From Nereocystis luetkeana (taxonomy: Eukaryota; Sar; Phaeophyceae; Laminariales; Laminariaceae), in assembly GCA_031213475.1 (NCBI GenBank), contig JARUPZ010000009.1, positions 8,837,601-8,901,600 on the forward strand: 64,000 nt of DNA. The letters run 5' to 3'. The position numbers were made by a program, and so were the translations under genes. The notes beneath the pieces were generated by a model. It saw nothing but the letters and a program-made list of their open reading frames with translations, ran no database searches and had not been told where the DNA came from. Numbering within the stretch: the stretch's first letter is position 1; every line of letters starts with the position of its first letter. Below are positions 11,131 through 22,795 of the stretch, one piece after another.

Positions 11131-12150
11131 TTACTGCTGTTGGAAGGGACGATGCTTATGATAGCCCCCCTAGTACCGGCGACGTACCTGCATCAAACAC
11201 ACTGGATGTTAGTACACGTTCACCCTGCGACGACCCCATTTTTGCCGCCCCACCTTCTCGGGCCGATGCTGACTCCCCAAGCGCTAGTAGTGCGCTCCAA
11301 ATGGCTCGCCATGCCCTCATCACCGCTAGACAAGTTGCTGCAGCACGAGCCGCGGATACTGCCGCCGCAGCTCCTTCGTTACACGACCCTGAGTTCCGCC
11401 GAATGCCGCTGCCCCCGGCCCCGGTGTCCCCCCCTGCCCCGGTGCCCTCCCCTGCCCCGATGTGTTTCGCTCGTCCCCGACTCAGCATGCCACGGACACC
11501 AAAGCCAAAGGAGGAATCCGCCAGCCCCGCCAGGTCTGCCAGCGGCCTGAGGACTTACGGCTTCTCTCCCTCGTCGGGAGAGCGGACACCCCAGCGCCTG
11601 GGCCGGACAGATTTGGACGACGCGGTGGACTACGAGGCCCGCAGTTCCGAGGACGAGAAAGGGACGACGAAGCAAGACGCCGCCAAGGAGACAGCGCTGG
11701 ACGGGGATCAAGCCCTGCCCCCTCAACTACCAGAGGCTTCGACCTCCCTCTCAGTCGCGGCTCAGGCGGCCCTCATCCGGCGCTGGCCGGACGTGCCGGG
11801 CCTCGGCAGGGGGACCACGGCTCAATGCTCGACCCCAGCCCGGGCCGATGCGGCCGCAGCCGAGCGTCCTTTTGATGCAGCCGACGGTCACCCCGATGTT
11901 GCGGCGGCCGAACGGGCCTTGACAGTCGCCGAGACCCCCGGGGCGACCTCGGCGAAACCGCCGGCCGCCGGGCGCAGGCGCTCACGGTGGCCGAGACTGT
12001 GGCATCAGCGGCCGCTCGCACCGTCGCCGACGCTACTACTGCTTCGGAGGCCGCAAACAACGCTTCGAAGGAGGCCGTCGTGGCCTCGGAGAACGCCGCA
12101 CGCTTCGCCTCCTGCGCCGATGATTCCATTTACCGCGCCAGGGAAGCTCT

Positions 12151-12236
12151 GCGGGCGGCGCGGGCGGACGGCAGCACGAAGCCCCGTCGTGAGGCGGGCG
12201 GCGCGGGCGGACGGCAGCACGAAGCCCCGTCGTGAG
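12151..12236 (+). repeat. 43-bp tandem duplication causing a frameshift
   Basis: The segment starting GCGGGCGGCGCGGGCGGACG occurs at 12151 and again at 12194, a 43-bp step. The peptide ADGSTKPRREA therefore appears in two successive frames. Removing one copy would join the upstream frame (11987-12235) to the downstream one, so this duplication is one of the lesions of the element. Confidence 0.85.
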
Positions 12237-14285
12237 GCCGAGACAAGAAACTCATGGGAGCGCCTTCCCCTCGGCGGGGCCGCGACAGCCGCCACTCCAG
12301 CCCCCGGTTTTGGCTCCTCCGCCACGCTCCCTCCTAGAGCCATCGCGGTCGACGCCCGGATTAAGCGTACCGGGGGTCTGGATTTGTTCCAGGGGAGTGT
12401 CGCCTGCATGGTCGCCGCCCCAAATTCATGCTTCCCCTTGGAGGGGGCTTCGAGGGTTGTCTCTGCCGCTCGCGAGCTCCGACTGGATATGTCCAACGAC
12501 GACCTCTCCATTCACGACGCTTGGCGTGCCATGGGGGGTGACAGCTGGAAGGCCGAGCAACGCCGGCAGCACACCATGGCTCTCGTGAAAAACCTGGGGC
12601 AGGCGCACGACTTGTCCTCCGCCACCGTTTTTTCGCCGACCCCGAAGGAGTATGGGCGCCATTGCAAGCGCCGGGCTGACCTCGGCGCCCAGGGACAACG
12701 GCTCCCGGACGTCGGACAGGGCTCGGGTCAGGCCCACGCCCCCTCCCACTCCGTCTCGGAAGACAGAACTCACCGACCCCCGGGGCGCCAAAGCCGGGGA
12801 GTCCCCGACGGCTCCGGGGCCCGTGACCACCCCTACCGCCGCTATGACGCCCGGGTCCGCCGGCGTCCAAGCACGGGGGGAGCCTCGACAGGCCAAGACG
12901 GCCAAGCCCGCCGCGGACAGGGTTCAGATCATGGCAGGAGCACGTTTCGGCGAAACGGTGCTGGTCGGCGGCGGAACGGGGGCCAGGGGAAGTACAGCTC
13001 GAGCGACGGGCGAAATTGGAGCGACAGCTCGCGGGGAGACGCGTCTCAGGCCGAGGTCCTCCACGGACGGCAGCGGCGAAAACCCCGTTCCCGTTGTCAC
13101 TACCGGCTCCAAGAGGCAAGTTCCTTCGCTGGCGGCCGTTGCTTCCTCCGCCGCGCTTCTTGGTCGCCTGACCATGTCCGAGGACCGCGCCATGCCCGTG
13201 TCATCTAACCCGGCCCACGCTCGCACGGCGGCGATCGACTCTGCCGCCGCCGCCGCCGCGAAAAAGCACATCGCAGACGTCCAACGGGCGTACAAATACC
13301 TGGGACAGAAGGATATTGCACAAATTTCTGTTCTACCTTTTCCCTCCTCGATCAACCCTTCCGACGCCGCACAGCAACTAACTCGTTCGGTTAAGGCCTC
13401 CACGTCTGATATTCTTATGATGTGCAATAATGGCAGCCACGAAGGCCTCAGTTCTACCGATTGGATCCCCGGTTGGGAGTATCCCCTCAAGAAATCCTTC
13501 GCGCGCGCCATCGCACATGACAGGCCCACGACCGCCCTCCTTACTACCTTGATGGATGATGTTTTTGGGCAGGTGTCGCGCGCCCTCGCTGCTGGATTGA
13601 CGGGGCCGGAAGCGTTCACGCTAGGTCTGAGGCTGCTGAGCAACCACTTCGACCTCACCGACACGGGGGCCAGCTACACCAAGTTGCATACTTTTGGCGT
13701 ACCTAACGGGACCCCCCTTTGCGATTTAAGCCGTGCTTTTCGGGAAGTGGTGTCGGCAGCGACGGGGACTCAGTTTTGACTCCGAGGGTGGAGGTTGTTT
13801 TGGAGGTTGTTCGGATGGCAGTGAACGAGCACTTGCCCAGCTTGATGCCCACGCTGTACCCGGGAGTTTGGGCTACGGTGTCGAGGACGTTTGGTACTTT
13901 GCACGCCATGTGGCTGGCTTTTGAGACTCTCGCGAATATTAAGACACCTGCCATCAACGGCGAAAAATATTTTTGTTTGCCTGCTTCTTCGACGAGTGTG
14001 CAGTCATCCGCCCCGTCGGGGCCCCGGCCCGCCGTTAATGGTCGCGGCCAGGGCCGGACGCTTCCCCAGTCGCCTGTCTGGCAGACGGGGTCGCGCAATA
14101 TTCCGCTTGTGATGAACGCCCACAAATACATTCCTGACTGCCTCGACCCGTGGCTTGACACCACTATGCTGAATTTCACGCTGTTTGCATATCCATCCAG
14201 ACCGAGGACCCCCCCCTTTGGAGCGGTCTACTTTTATCGTCGTCCCGCGCGGCCGCCTTCAGCGAAAACCGAGGCCGCTGCTTAA

Positions 14286-15709
14286 ATTTTCCACGAAGAC
14301 TCACACTCCCCCCGACAGTGTAGGCATCCCTTTCAAAACCTCAGGTGTATTCTCAACCCCGACCTCGGAACTCTCGGCGACGACGGAGCGGCGTTCCGCC
14401 GCTGGCAAGAACGCATGACTCGACACCGCCGCGAAAATACCTCACGGTCGAACAAGAACTACCACAAGCAAAAACAGGCGACGTTCAGGCCATTCGCGTG
14501 GGCAGCACCACGGCCAGGGCCACATACAAGGTGACGGCTACAACACACACGCGGAACGAGGGCACCAACAGTCTAAATCCGACTACCACGGTGGTGGTTC
14601 GACCACGTCTGCCTCTTTCACTGCGGCTCCCGCGTCGGGGGTTCGCTACGGTGCCTCGAACAATGCGGACAGTAACCCCGACGGACGCCATCCGGGCACC
14701 TTACGCGCCGGTACCCGACAGGTCGACGGCGGTTCATCTCCTCATGCCCGCCCGCCGCCAGCATTGCCTGGAGAAAATACATTGATTTCAGAAGATACAC
14801 GCGTCCCAGGCTCGCTCAGCGCTAAGCGTCGCCCTGCGCCGCCCCCCTCCGGCGCGTTGCTCCGTACTTCGGACCGACACAGCGACTCAGCTCCACCGGT
14901 TCTACCGGGGAGTCCCCGGGCGTCTTCGCCGACGTTGGAAGCACGCGCCTCGAACGCCGCTCGCCTCACCCTGGGCACGAGAGCAGGCGAGATAACCGCC
15001 CCTCTCTCGAACCACGCACCGCACGGCATCACGCGTGTCGCGCCGTCCGGTCGTTCTATCCATCGAGGGTGTCCCCCTCTTTCACCTCCCGGCCTTGCAG
15101 TGGCGGTCGGTTTGAGGTGCGGGAAGGCAAACACTGAAACCCCGAGATCTCGGTTGAAGCTCGACTCAGCGTTTCCTCGCAATAACGATGGCCGTTCAAT
15201 CCGTTCTCCAATTAAGGAAGAGTCGACAAGATTAGCTACCTCGTCCTCCTTCCCCACCAAGTCTGCAGGGCGGAAGCCCTCTCCGGTGGACCCTTTGTTG
15301 CCCCCCAATGGAGCACCGTTCTTGAAGTCGTCTACAGGGTCTGCAGGCCCTCTTTCGTCTTTGCGCACGCCACTCCACGCGCGCCGCGCTCCTTTGGCTC
15401 CAGTGGAACAGGAACAACCTGGTACTGCCGGTCGAGCCAGTGGTGACTCCACAGCCTCCGGTCAGATCAACCGGACAGCATACCCGTTCAATTCGGAATA
15501 ATCGCAGCTCTCGTCAAGCAGGACGGGCTCAGAGCTCCCTGTCATCTTTGGTCCAGGACAGAGATCATCGGGCGCAGTAAAAGAACCTTCTGGCGAATGT
15601 TTGGCTACGGGCAATGGTGACCAAGCGCTCAGTGTTCTCAGAGAAGCACACTCCCCAAAACTCACACCGCAACGGTGGCCACCGACGACTCGACATATTC
15701 GGTCTTTGA
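14286..15709 (+). other. Gag-to-NADAR linker region
   Basis: Low-complexity Pro/Ser/Arg-rich frames, the longest at 14764-15501 (245 codons), with no recognised domain. The phrase FRRWQERMTRHRRENTSRS can be read near 14390-14450, a basic stretch of the sort seen at the end of Gag. Frame disruptions prevent a clean reading. Confidence 0.4.
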
Positions 15710-16198
15710 CCCTACTCTCGAGTATTCAGCGGAGCGGGTGGTATTTTCTGGCAGCCCCCCTCATATTTTTCGCAGTGGTCCCCCTCGGTTTTTGTCATTG
15801 ACGGAGTGGCATCCGTTTGCTCGGAGCAGTATATGATGGCTGAAAAGGCTCGCCTTTTTCTGGACCACGACGCACCGGGACGGATTATGTCCTCGCCAGA
15901 CCCTCGCGAGCAGAAACGCCTCGGTCGAGGCGTGCACAACTTCGACTGCGCTACCTGGGACCGCGTTCGGGACGACGCCGTCCTTGCTGGTTCCTTTGCC
16001 AAATTCACGCAGAACCCGGTCATGAAGCAGCACCTATTGAGCACTGGCAACAACATTTTGACCGAAGCCAGCCCTTTTGACTCCGTGTGGGGCATCTGTC
16101 TCCGGGCAGATGACCCCGAGGCTCAAGACCCCTCTCGGTGACGTGGCAAAACTTTTCTCGGGAAAGCTCTTTCCGCCGTTCGCGACACCCTCCGCTAA
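15710..16198 (+). pseudogene. NADAR (YbiA-like, DUF1768) domain inside the retrotransposon
   Basis: One frame from 15710 to the TAA at 16196-16198, broken once by TGA (16139-16141), covers a nearly full NADAR domain. Visible landmarks in order: IFW...YFSQWSPSVFVIDGV (about 15743-15808), EQYMMAEKARLF (15824 on), a P.E..RLGRG segment, WDRVRDDAV, AKFTQNP, LLSTGN..LTEASPFDSVWGI (about 16034-16096) and, after the stop, RGKTFLGKALSAVR. The TGA sits exactly where the family has Trp, so it is a simple TGG to TGA change. NADAR proteins include bacterial YbiA, which acts on riboflavin-pathway intermediates, and ADP-ribosyl hydrolases. The domain lies between gag and protease within the LTR pair, so it is element cargo. 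The copy is inactive as read. Confidence 0.85.
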
Positions 16199-16297
16199 AG
16201 TGAGGCCGGGTTGGCACCCCCCGCCTCTTCAGATCAATTTTGAAGTCCAACCACGACTGACGGAATACATGAGATTTCCCCAGCGCCGCCTGGCCCT

Positions 16298-16681
16298 TTG
16301 GCCGTGGCCCGCGCTTGCCTAGGTCCTCCCTTGGAGTTTTGGACGTTTTTTTCTGACGCGCCGGCTGATCACAGCCCCGACGTTTTGGCTTTCGCACCTG
16401 GTGTCGACCCCTTCCTCGCGCTACCAGAACACGGCCCCTGCCTCGTCCAGGGCACCATTACCCTCGATGACGCCTCTTTTACAACCAAAATCACGATCCA
16501 CAGCGGAGCTGGCGTTTTTGCACCTTTTGGCTGCGTGGCGTTTCTTGACACTGGCTCCCCACAGACAACCATTCGGCAAGATGGTTCGGATCGCATACTC
16601 ACGGTAGGTGCGGCATCCATCGCGTGCGAGGAGAAATGTGCCCCTCGTTCCTGGGGGGGGTTGGAGAATCAACCTTTTTAA
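16298..16681 (+). pseudogene. Retropepsin-like aspartic protease
   Basis: The frame carries CVAFLDTGSPQTTI (DTG codons from 16547), the active-site loop of a retroviral-type aspartic protease, which works as a dimer to cut the polyprotein. It is preceded by the hydrophobic strand GAGVFAPFG, as expected. The frame ends at 16681; further pol sequence continues in other frames to 17349 (for example LPRSLDLLGLPLSDAACS at about 16730), showing frameshifts. Position between gag and reverse transcriptase is canonical. Confidence 0.8.
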
Positions 16682-17349
16682 AGATATCGACGAGAGTGCC
16701 CCTGAGCGTCCAATTTGTTCGAGAAAATTAGCCTACGTGCTCCCTCGCAGTTTGGACCTGCTTGGTCTCCCCCTCAGTGATGCAGCATGTAGTACTGCTG
16801 GGACGTGGCTGCAGGATGCGTTTGAAAAGCCGCTTCTACCGCTATCTCTCACCTCTGCCGTCAGACAATCGCGTTTAAGGCGAGTTGGAGTTACTTCACC
16901 CCTCCCCGATAGGCATGTCCGTGTACGCCATCGACCCCGCCGCTACGGGAGGAGGCTTCCATCTCCGCTACGAGGGCGCGTCAGGCGTCACCCTGTCTGA
17001 CGATCTTCAACTCCTTGCGGTTTAATAGGTTCGAAGCGATGGCTTCCCGGCACTCACTGGGCACGACTTGGTCGACATGATACCCCAGTCCGACCTGCCT
17101 TCGGTTGAGGAGCACGTCGTCGCCTCCGGGCGACAGGTTCTTCCCCTCGTTGGAGTGGCGGCCCTCGAGCCTGACGATATCCTCGACCTCGCCCACGCCT
17201 CACTGCTGAGCGTTCTACTGGACGTTTGGCATTGGGACAACCGAGCCCCCAGCCTTCCGTCAGGACTATCTGAGGTGGCTCCGGTCTCGCCAGTTTCAAC
17301 GTCCCCCCTCGCAGATCCAACCTAGCCCTCGCCTGCACTGCTTGAGCGT

Positions 17350-18850
17350 TTGAGACCTGAACAGCGCGTTTCGTTCCTGGGCGTCTGGGAACATTTGCCG
17401 CTGCATCTGCGGGAGGTGACGTTTGACCTTCACGGCACGGACTGGGCCCCTGAGGCCACCGAACAACAGGGGGATGTTCTCTGCGATTTTCCCGACGTAT
17501 TCTCGAAGTCCAAATCTGATTTTGGTTCCCGCTCGTTGATGCCTTTCGTGATTTCGGTCCCGGAAGGAAGCCCTCCCGTCACGTCCAGGCCGCACCACAT
17601 CAACCCCATCCTGGCCAAGGAAGTGGAGGCCACCTTGGATCAGTATCTAGCGGCGGGTCTGATCCAGCTCTCGACCTCTCCGTACTCGAGCCCGCTGGTG
17701 GTCAGCCCGAAGAAGTAGGGAGGCGTTCATATCGCAGTGAACTACAAGAAACTCAACCAGATCAGCAACCTCAGCCAGCTGCCTATTCCTCGCATGGATC
17801 AAGTTGTCGACTCCCTGGGGAAGGGACGGGTGTTTTCTCGCTTCGATTTGGTCTCCTCGTTCCCACAAATTACCGCGCAAAAAGCCACCGTCCCCCTCAC
17901 GGCATTTTGCCTCCTACGAGACTGTACGAGTGGCTGGTCATGCCCCAAGGCAGCAGTGCTTCGCCCGTCTGGTTCGTCAAAGTGATTAACAAAGTCATCA
18001 AAGGCCTGGCACAGGTGGTGGCCTACCTCGATGATGTGATTGTCTCCAACTCTGATCCGACGGCCCACGTCAAGACGATACGAGCCCTTTTCGAACGCCT
18101 GCGCAATCACAACCTCAATATCTCCCCCTCGATGGCTCGCCTTGGCGCCACGGACGCTAATTATCTGGGCCACTCCATTTCGCCCGCGGGTATACGCCCA
18201 AAATGCAGAAACCGTTTCGGGGTTGTTGAAAATGCCCATACCCAAGAACCTCAAGCAGGTCCGAGCATTAATGGGCGGAGTGGGATAGTATCGCGAATTC
18301 CAGCCCGACCTGTCTAAAAGGATCCGGCCTCTCACAGCCATCCTTCGGAAGGGGGTTAAGTACGTCTTTACGCCGGCCATTGAAGTTATCGTTCGCCAGA
18401 TCCTCGCCGAGCTCGCTGCCCCGCTAATTTTGGTCTTCCCGGACTGGGACGCTGTCGCCGACGGGTCCTGCCCCTTTCGCGTGTACTGTGACGCCTGCAT
18501 CGACGGTGTTGGTGCCGCGCTTGAACAAGAACAACTGGACGGCTCGTTAGGGTTCATTGCTTATATCAGCTGCGCTACTCTCGATTCCGAGAGCCACTGG
18601 ACCCCGTTGGACCTCGAAGCGGGTAGAATTGTCTCGGCTATCATGCGACTCCGCGGCTACCTATGGGGGATAAAGTTTCGCATCTGTTCGGACCGCAAGG
18701 CACTTGAGAACATCGGGAAAGTAGGGGATCAAAACGCGCGAGTTCAGCGGTGGCTCTAGTTCCTCACAGCGTTCGACTACACCCTCGAGTACCGCAAGGG
18801 CAGCGGCAACGGCAATGCTGATTTCTCTCTCGCTTGCCAGAGCCGGCCAC
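17350..18850 (+). pseudogene. Reverse transcriptase and RNase H, broken
   Basis: Reverse transcriptase reads HHINPILAKEVEATLDQYLA, then SSPLVVSPKK, a TAG at 17716, GGVHIAVNYKKLNQ, FSRFDLVSSFPQI, YEWLVMPQGSSASP and YLDD (18024-18035), the catalytic motif. RNase H follows with YCDACIDGVGAAL, DLEAGRIVSAIMRLRGYL and DYTLEYRKGSGNGNAD. Lesions: TAG 17716, frameshift near 17910, frameshift near 18190, TAG 18286 (expected Tyr), TAG 18757 (expected Glu). All other landmarks are intact, so decay is mainly point change. This enzyme copies element RNA to DNA and removes the RNA strand. Confidence 0.9.
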
Positions 18851-18934
18851 GGAACACGACCGCAGTGGGTCTAGCAGTTTCACACCCGTAGAGGACGGGG
18901 GTATCTTCCTCACCCAGGCCTGCGGGCTTCGCAC

Positions 18935-19963
18935 TTGCTCTTCCTCCACCCCCGGTGTCGGTTGGGCGGGCTGGTGCCACAACTCAAAAGTGCCGTCTTG
19001 GGTGGGCCGCCTTTCACCTCTTCGGATTTTTGCGATTTTCGCGCGCACGGGCCACGTATGAGGATTGACGACCTCTCTGCTCCTTCGGGGAGATTCGTCG
19101 CTCGTGCGTCTGCTTCCGTCGCCAGCGTGGGTCGCCGTGTTGGCTTGAGATATTTTGTACCTGCCGCCAACACCGCTTTCGCTTCGGTTTTCGTCGTACC
19201 CTCCGGGGGCGACCAGGGCTCTGCAAAAGCCCCCGCTGCAACGACGATTATCGCCCAGCACGCTCCTCCCCCGATGAGCATTTTACAGGGAGAAGATTCC
19301 GCCGTGAGTACTGCTCCGGCCACGTCTGTCCCTTGAGGCCAGGGGAATGCAGAAGCCCCCGCTGCAGCGACCACTGTTGTCCAGCGCGCTCCTCCCCCGA
19401 TGAGCACTTTACAGGGACAAGATTCCGCCGTGAGCACTGCTCCGGCCGCGTCTTCCCCTCCAGGCCTGGGCAATGCGAAAGCCTCCGCTGCAGCGACGAT
19501 TGTCGGCCAGCGCGCTCCTCCCCCGACGAGCAATTTTCAGGGAGAAGAATCCTCTGTGATCACTGATCCGGCCGCGTCTACCTCATTACCGCCTGGCACC
19601 CCGGCTCCCCCGAACGTTTTGCCGTCTTCCGGCCGCATCTCCACTCGGACGCGCCGACGAACAGCCGCCGCCGCTGGCTCCGCGCCGCCTACTGTTGATT
19701 ATGGCTTCGGGCCCGGTGGGGGCCCTAGACCATCCGCCCGGCGTGCTATCACCCCGCAGCGAGTCCCACGGCCGCGACCGGCCGCGCCAGTCGTTTTGAC
19801 TCCGGCTCCTGCCTCTTCGTTGGTCCCGATGGTACCCATCCCGTCCGAACGCGACCGCGCCGAGCCCGCGGGAACCCCTCTTTTACTGCGTCCGCTGACA
19901 ACCGACGCACCGCCCGTCCCCACGAATGACTTCGACACTCTCGGCGCAGCTGCCGAATATTAA
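18935..19963 (+). pseudogene. Repeat-rich spacer between RNase H and integrase
   Basis: Pro/Ala/Ser-rich frames (18935-19336 and 19400-19963) with no recognised domain lie where most gypsy elements go straight into integrase. The 126-bp repeats at about 19239-19600 fall in it. A stop at 19334-19336 breaks the repeat frame once. Confidence 0.5.
19239..19600 (+). repeat. 126-bp (42-residue) tandem repeats in pol spacer
   Basis: Three units marked by CGCTCCTCCCCCGAYGAGCA at about 19261, 19387 and 19513, spaced 126 bp. The encoded unit is (R/H)APPPMS.LQG.DSAVSTAPA. The spacing is a multiple of three, consistent with expansion inside a working frame. Confidence 0.9.
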
Positions 19964-20041
19964 TTATGTGATTCTGCAGCGCGCTATACGCACAACAATT
20001 GGGCACGGGAACAACAGGCCGGGCCCGCGTGCAACGCCGCC

Positions 20042-22130
20042 ATGCACTACATAGCCCTTAGCTGGCCGGAAGATTTGCCCGCCGACTTTTGGTCGTGTTT
20101 CCCTTCCCACCAGCGCCCTCCTTTCACGGAGGATCAGGAGCTGGCTACCAAAGGCCGTTTACACACAACCGACGCGGGCATCGTTCTTCTCGTCTGGCAG
20201 CCGTCCCCCCCCCCTGCGTCAGGCACGCCACGCCTGGTGGGTCGTGCGGCCTGTTTTATTAATGACGAGGCTATTCGCATTTATTTATCTGCCGCTCCTC
20301 ATGCGCCCCTGGGTCATGCAGGCTTGCCATTCCACGGCTTCCTGCCACCTAGGAACAGCGCGCACCCTACGAATGCTCGAACGTTTCTACTGGTGGATCG
20401 GTATGAGCCTCTGCACCCGGTGGTGGTTACGCAACTGCTTGAAGTGCCAAGCACGGAAAACGTCGCGGAGAACGGTCCGGTGGCCCATCATCACATTGCC
20501 CTAGCCAGAAAGGCTCGGCATCGCCGTCATCATCGACTATTCTGGCCCCCTCCCGGTGACGCCTCGAGGAAATACCTACATCTCGCTTTTCACTGATCGT
20601 TTCAGCCGCCGAGCTGACATGTACGCCATCACAGCGGCAGAGTTCACCGCTGAGGGCACGGCTAATATTCTCATCAACCGGTATATTCCTCTCTGGGGAT
20701 GCCCGCGCAGCATCCTCTCGGACAACGGCCTCCAATTCTGCTCCAAGCTTTCGCACGCCGTATATCAGCTTCTCGGGGTTCGAAAAAATGCCACCAACTC
20801 CTACCACCCAAACGGCCACGGTAGGGTGGAACGTGTAAAACACACGATGGCCCAGATGCTGGCAATGGTCGTCAACGAGCTCCAGAACAACTGGGATGAA
20901 CAGCTCCCTCATGTCGAGTTTTCGTACAACAACTCGGTTAGTGCCGCCACGGGCTTGGAACCCAACTAGGTACATAACGGTCGGCTGCCACGCCTCCCCT
21001 TCACGATTGTCGAGCTTGCTGGAGTCGCCGGCCACCAAAGCTTGGCCCGCGAGCACCTCGCCTATCGCGACGTGGCGATGGACCGCCAGCAGCGCGCGTA
21101 CGATATCGTTCGCGAACACCATGCCCTCGCTGTTGCCCGTGTGAACCGCCGCAACTCCGCTCTCGCCGACACTCTGCGTCCCGTCCCCAGATTTGACGTT
21201 GGCGGCTGGGCGTGGGTGTACAATACGGCAGCCACCATCCGCCAGGGGGCAAAACCCGACACGGACGCCAAGGTCCTCGGGGCCAAACTCTCACTCAACT
21301 GGACAGGCCCCTACAAAGTTCTCGCAGTTGGCCCCTGCTCCGCAGCGGACACGCCGGACGGGTCTCATCTTGGGGCAAAGCTCCTGTATTTGGATCTTCC
21401 CTCCGATATGCCCGCCGCGGATGCTCGTCGGCGCGTTTCAGTTCAACACTGCAAGCCCTGTGCCAACCCCCAAGACCGTGGCGACATGTCGAAGCATTTT
21501 CCAGCGGGGTTGACGCAGTACGTGCTCAACAACTTCTCCGAGAAATCTCCCCCGTACCACGTCACCCAGGACGACGTCTCGACACCTCTTCACCGACTCG
21601 AAGTGGAAAAGATTACCGGACACCAATCGGTTCGAGGTCGAGGTGGCGTCATCGCAGTTATGTACGAGACGCACTGGACTGGACTCTCCCGTCCATCCTG
21701 GGAACGGGAAAGCGACCTTGAGCTTTCTCGCCACGCAAGTTTGCGCTACTGGGCCGGCACCCCGAACCAGCATCGTCTAACCAACCGCCTGTACCGCCGA
21801 ATGAGAATCGGTGCGGCACAACGGGAGCTCTCTCGGAACAACGGCCAGCGGCTTCTGGCACCCGGCAATGGCTGCGTCTCGCACGACGACTGGCTCCGCC
21901 GATACTGCAACACCGTTCTTCCCAACGGGGCCCATGCTTGGTACAAGGGCGACGACGGACTGTGATGGCTCGGGAAAATCTGCGCGACTACGCTCACGGA
22001 TGGAGTATATTTAGTTCGATTTTTGGACGACCCGGGACCGATCAAGCTTCCTCTTTCTCCGGCGCGCTACACGACTTCAACGAGAGCTGTACTCGACTCT
22101 TGGTTTCTACAAATTATCTTGGCTAGCGCA
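20042..22130 (+). pseudogene. Integrase with chromodomain and extended C-terminus
   Basis: Most of this lies in one frame (from 20244) broken by TAG 20502, TAG 20967 and TGA 21963. The zinc-binding HHCC part reads CHLGTARTLRMLERFYWW and CLKCQARKT. The catalytic core has IDYSGPLPV (Asp near 20544), LSDNGLQF and HPNGHGRVERV (Glu). After the core, GGWAWVYN and LNWTGPYKVLAVGP resemble the GPY/F module. A chromodomain-like segment follows (LEVEKITGHQS..GVIAVMYETHWTG...SWERESDL...LRYW, about 21596-21755); such domains steer integration to marked chromatin. Beyond it, YKGDDG and, past the TGA, WLGKI...GVYLVRFLDDPGP may form a Tudor/SH3-like barrel. The N-terminal zinc-finger part is split between frames near 20330. 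Confidence 0.85.
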
Positions 22131-22795
22131 TTTGCACGGGTGGTCCAGAGTAATGTCGCCGAATCTCGAGGCGCTGCCGTGGATCCCTGATTTTCGCTCC
22201 TGGCTGCGCTCTTTTTTGTTTCTTAACGTTTTCCTGGACTTTGGGTGGTGGTCTTTCTACTGGGTGACGGTTTCCGACTTTTCGGGTCGAGTTTTTTGTG
22301 CTGGCACGTGTGTTCCTGATTTGTTTGTTTGATTGTTTCTCTTGGGATTGGTTGGGGATGTTTTTCGCGTATCCTGTCCTGCATACCCCCTCGCTCAGTG
22401 TCGGGGCTGGTTAGGGTAATCGGGCCACTTATTTGTGGCACAAGACACGTTTCCGGAGTAGTAGGCTGGGTTTTCGATGTCTCTTGATATCTTCCGTGAC
22501 ACTTTTCTTCTTGTCATTTTATTATTCGCTTTTCACTTTCCCTGCATATTCCTCGCCCCCCCCCGTCGCGGGTGACATGTCGATGGTTCTTCGTGGATGA
22601 TTTCTTCCCGCCCCTTCAGGCTACGCTTCCTTACATTCTTTTTTTACCTAATTTGCCGGCTTCGTTGCCTTGCCGTTCAGAGGTGTGGGAGTGGGTTTCG
22701 AGGAGCCGCTTCTTCGACTCATGTTCTAGTTGTGGAATCGGGGTTTCCATGAATTTCCCCTAATTCTGCATATACGGCTCATCAGAGTGGGCTCG
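22131..22795 (+). other. Element 3' untranslated region
   Basis: T-rich DNA without recognisable coding between the end of the integrase frame and the 3' LTR. A polypurine tract should lie just before 22796; only a weak candidate (AGAGTGGG, about 22784-22791) is seen. Confidence 0.5.

Larger units (their letters stand above)
10254..14285 (+). pseudogene. Gag-like polyprotein region, frameshifted
   Basis: The coding signal moves between frames. Frame 10254-13208 begins with six 53-residue repeats. Around 11980-12190 the Ala-rich helical sequence (VADATTASEAANNASKEA) lies in another frame and returns after a 43-bp duplication at 12151. Frame 12652-13779 carries the most capsid-like part, with helices such as DIAQISVLPFP and ALTTLMDD-like stretches followed by FTLGLRLLSNHFDLTDTG. 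Frame 13719-14285 continues it (LPSLMPTLYPGVWATVSR). Position directly after the LTR and before protease supports Gag. No zinc knuckle was found. Similarity to known capsids is by position and general look only. Confidence 0.5.

Noticed and set aside
9398..13664. Long minus-strand frames opposite the retrotransposon gag
   Set aside because: They mirror GC-rich plus-strand coding sequence and its repeats; the plus strand carries the LTR-element domains.
17716..21965. Stop-codon reassignment or programmed readthrough of TAG and TGA in the element
   Set aside because: Frameshifts occur as well as stops, the LTRs are well diverged, and the host LRR exons give no sign of an altered code; decay explains it.
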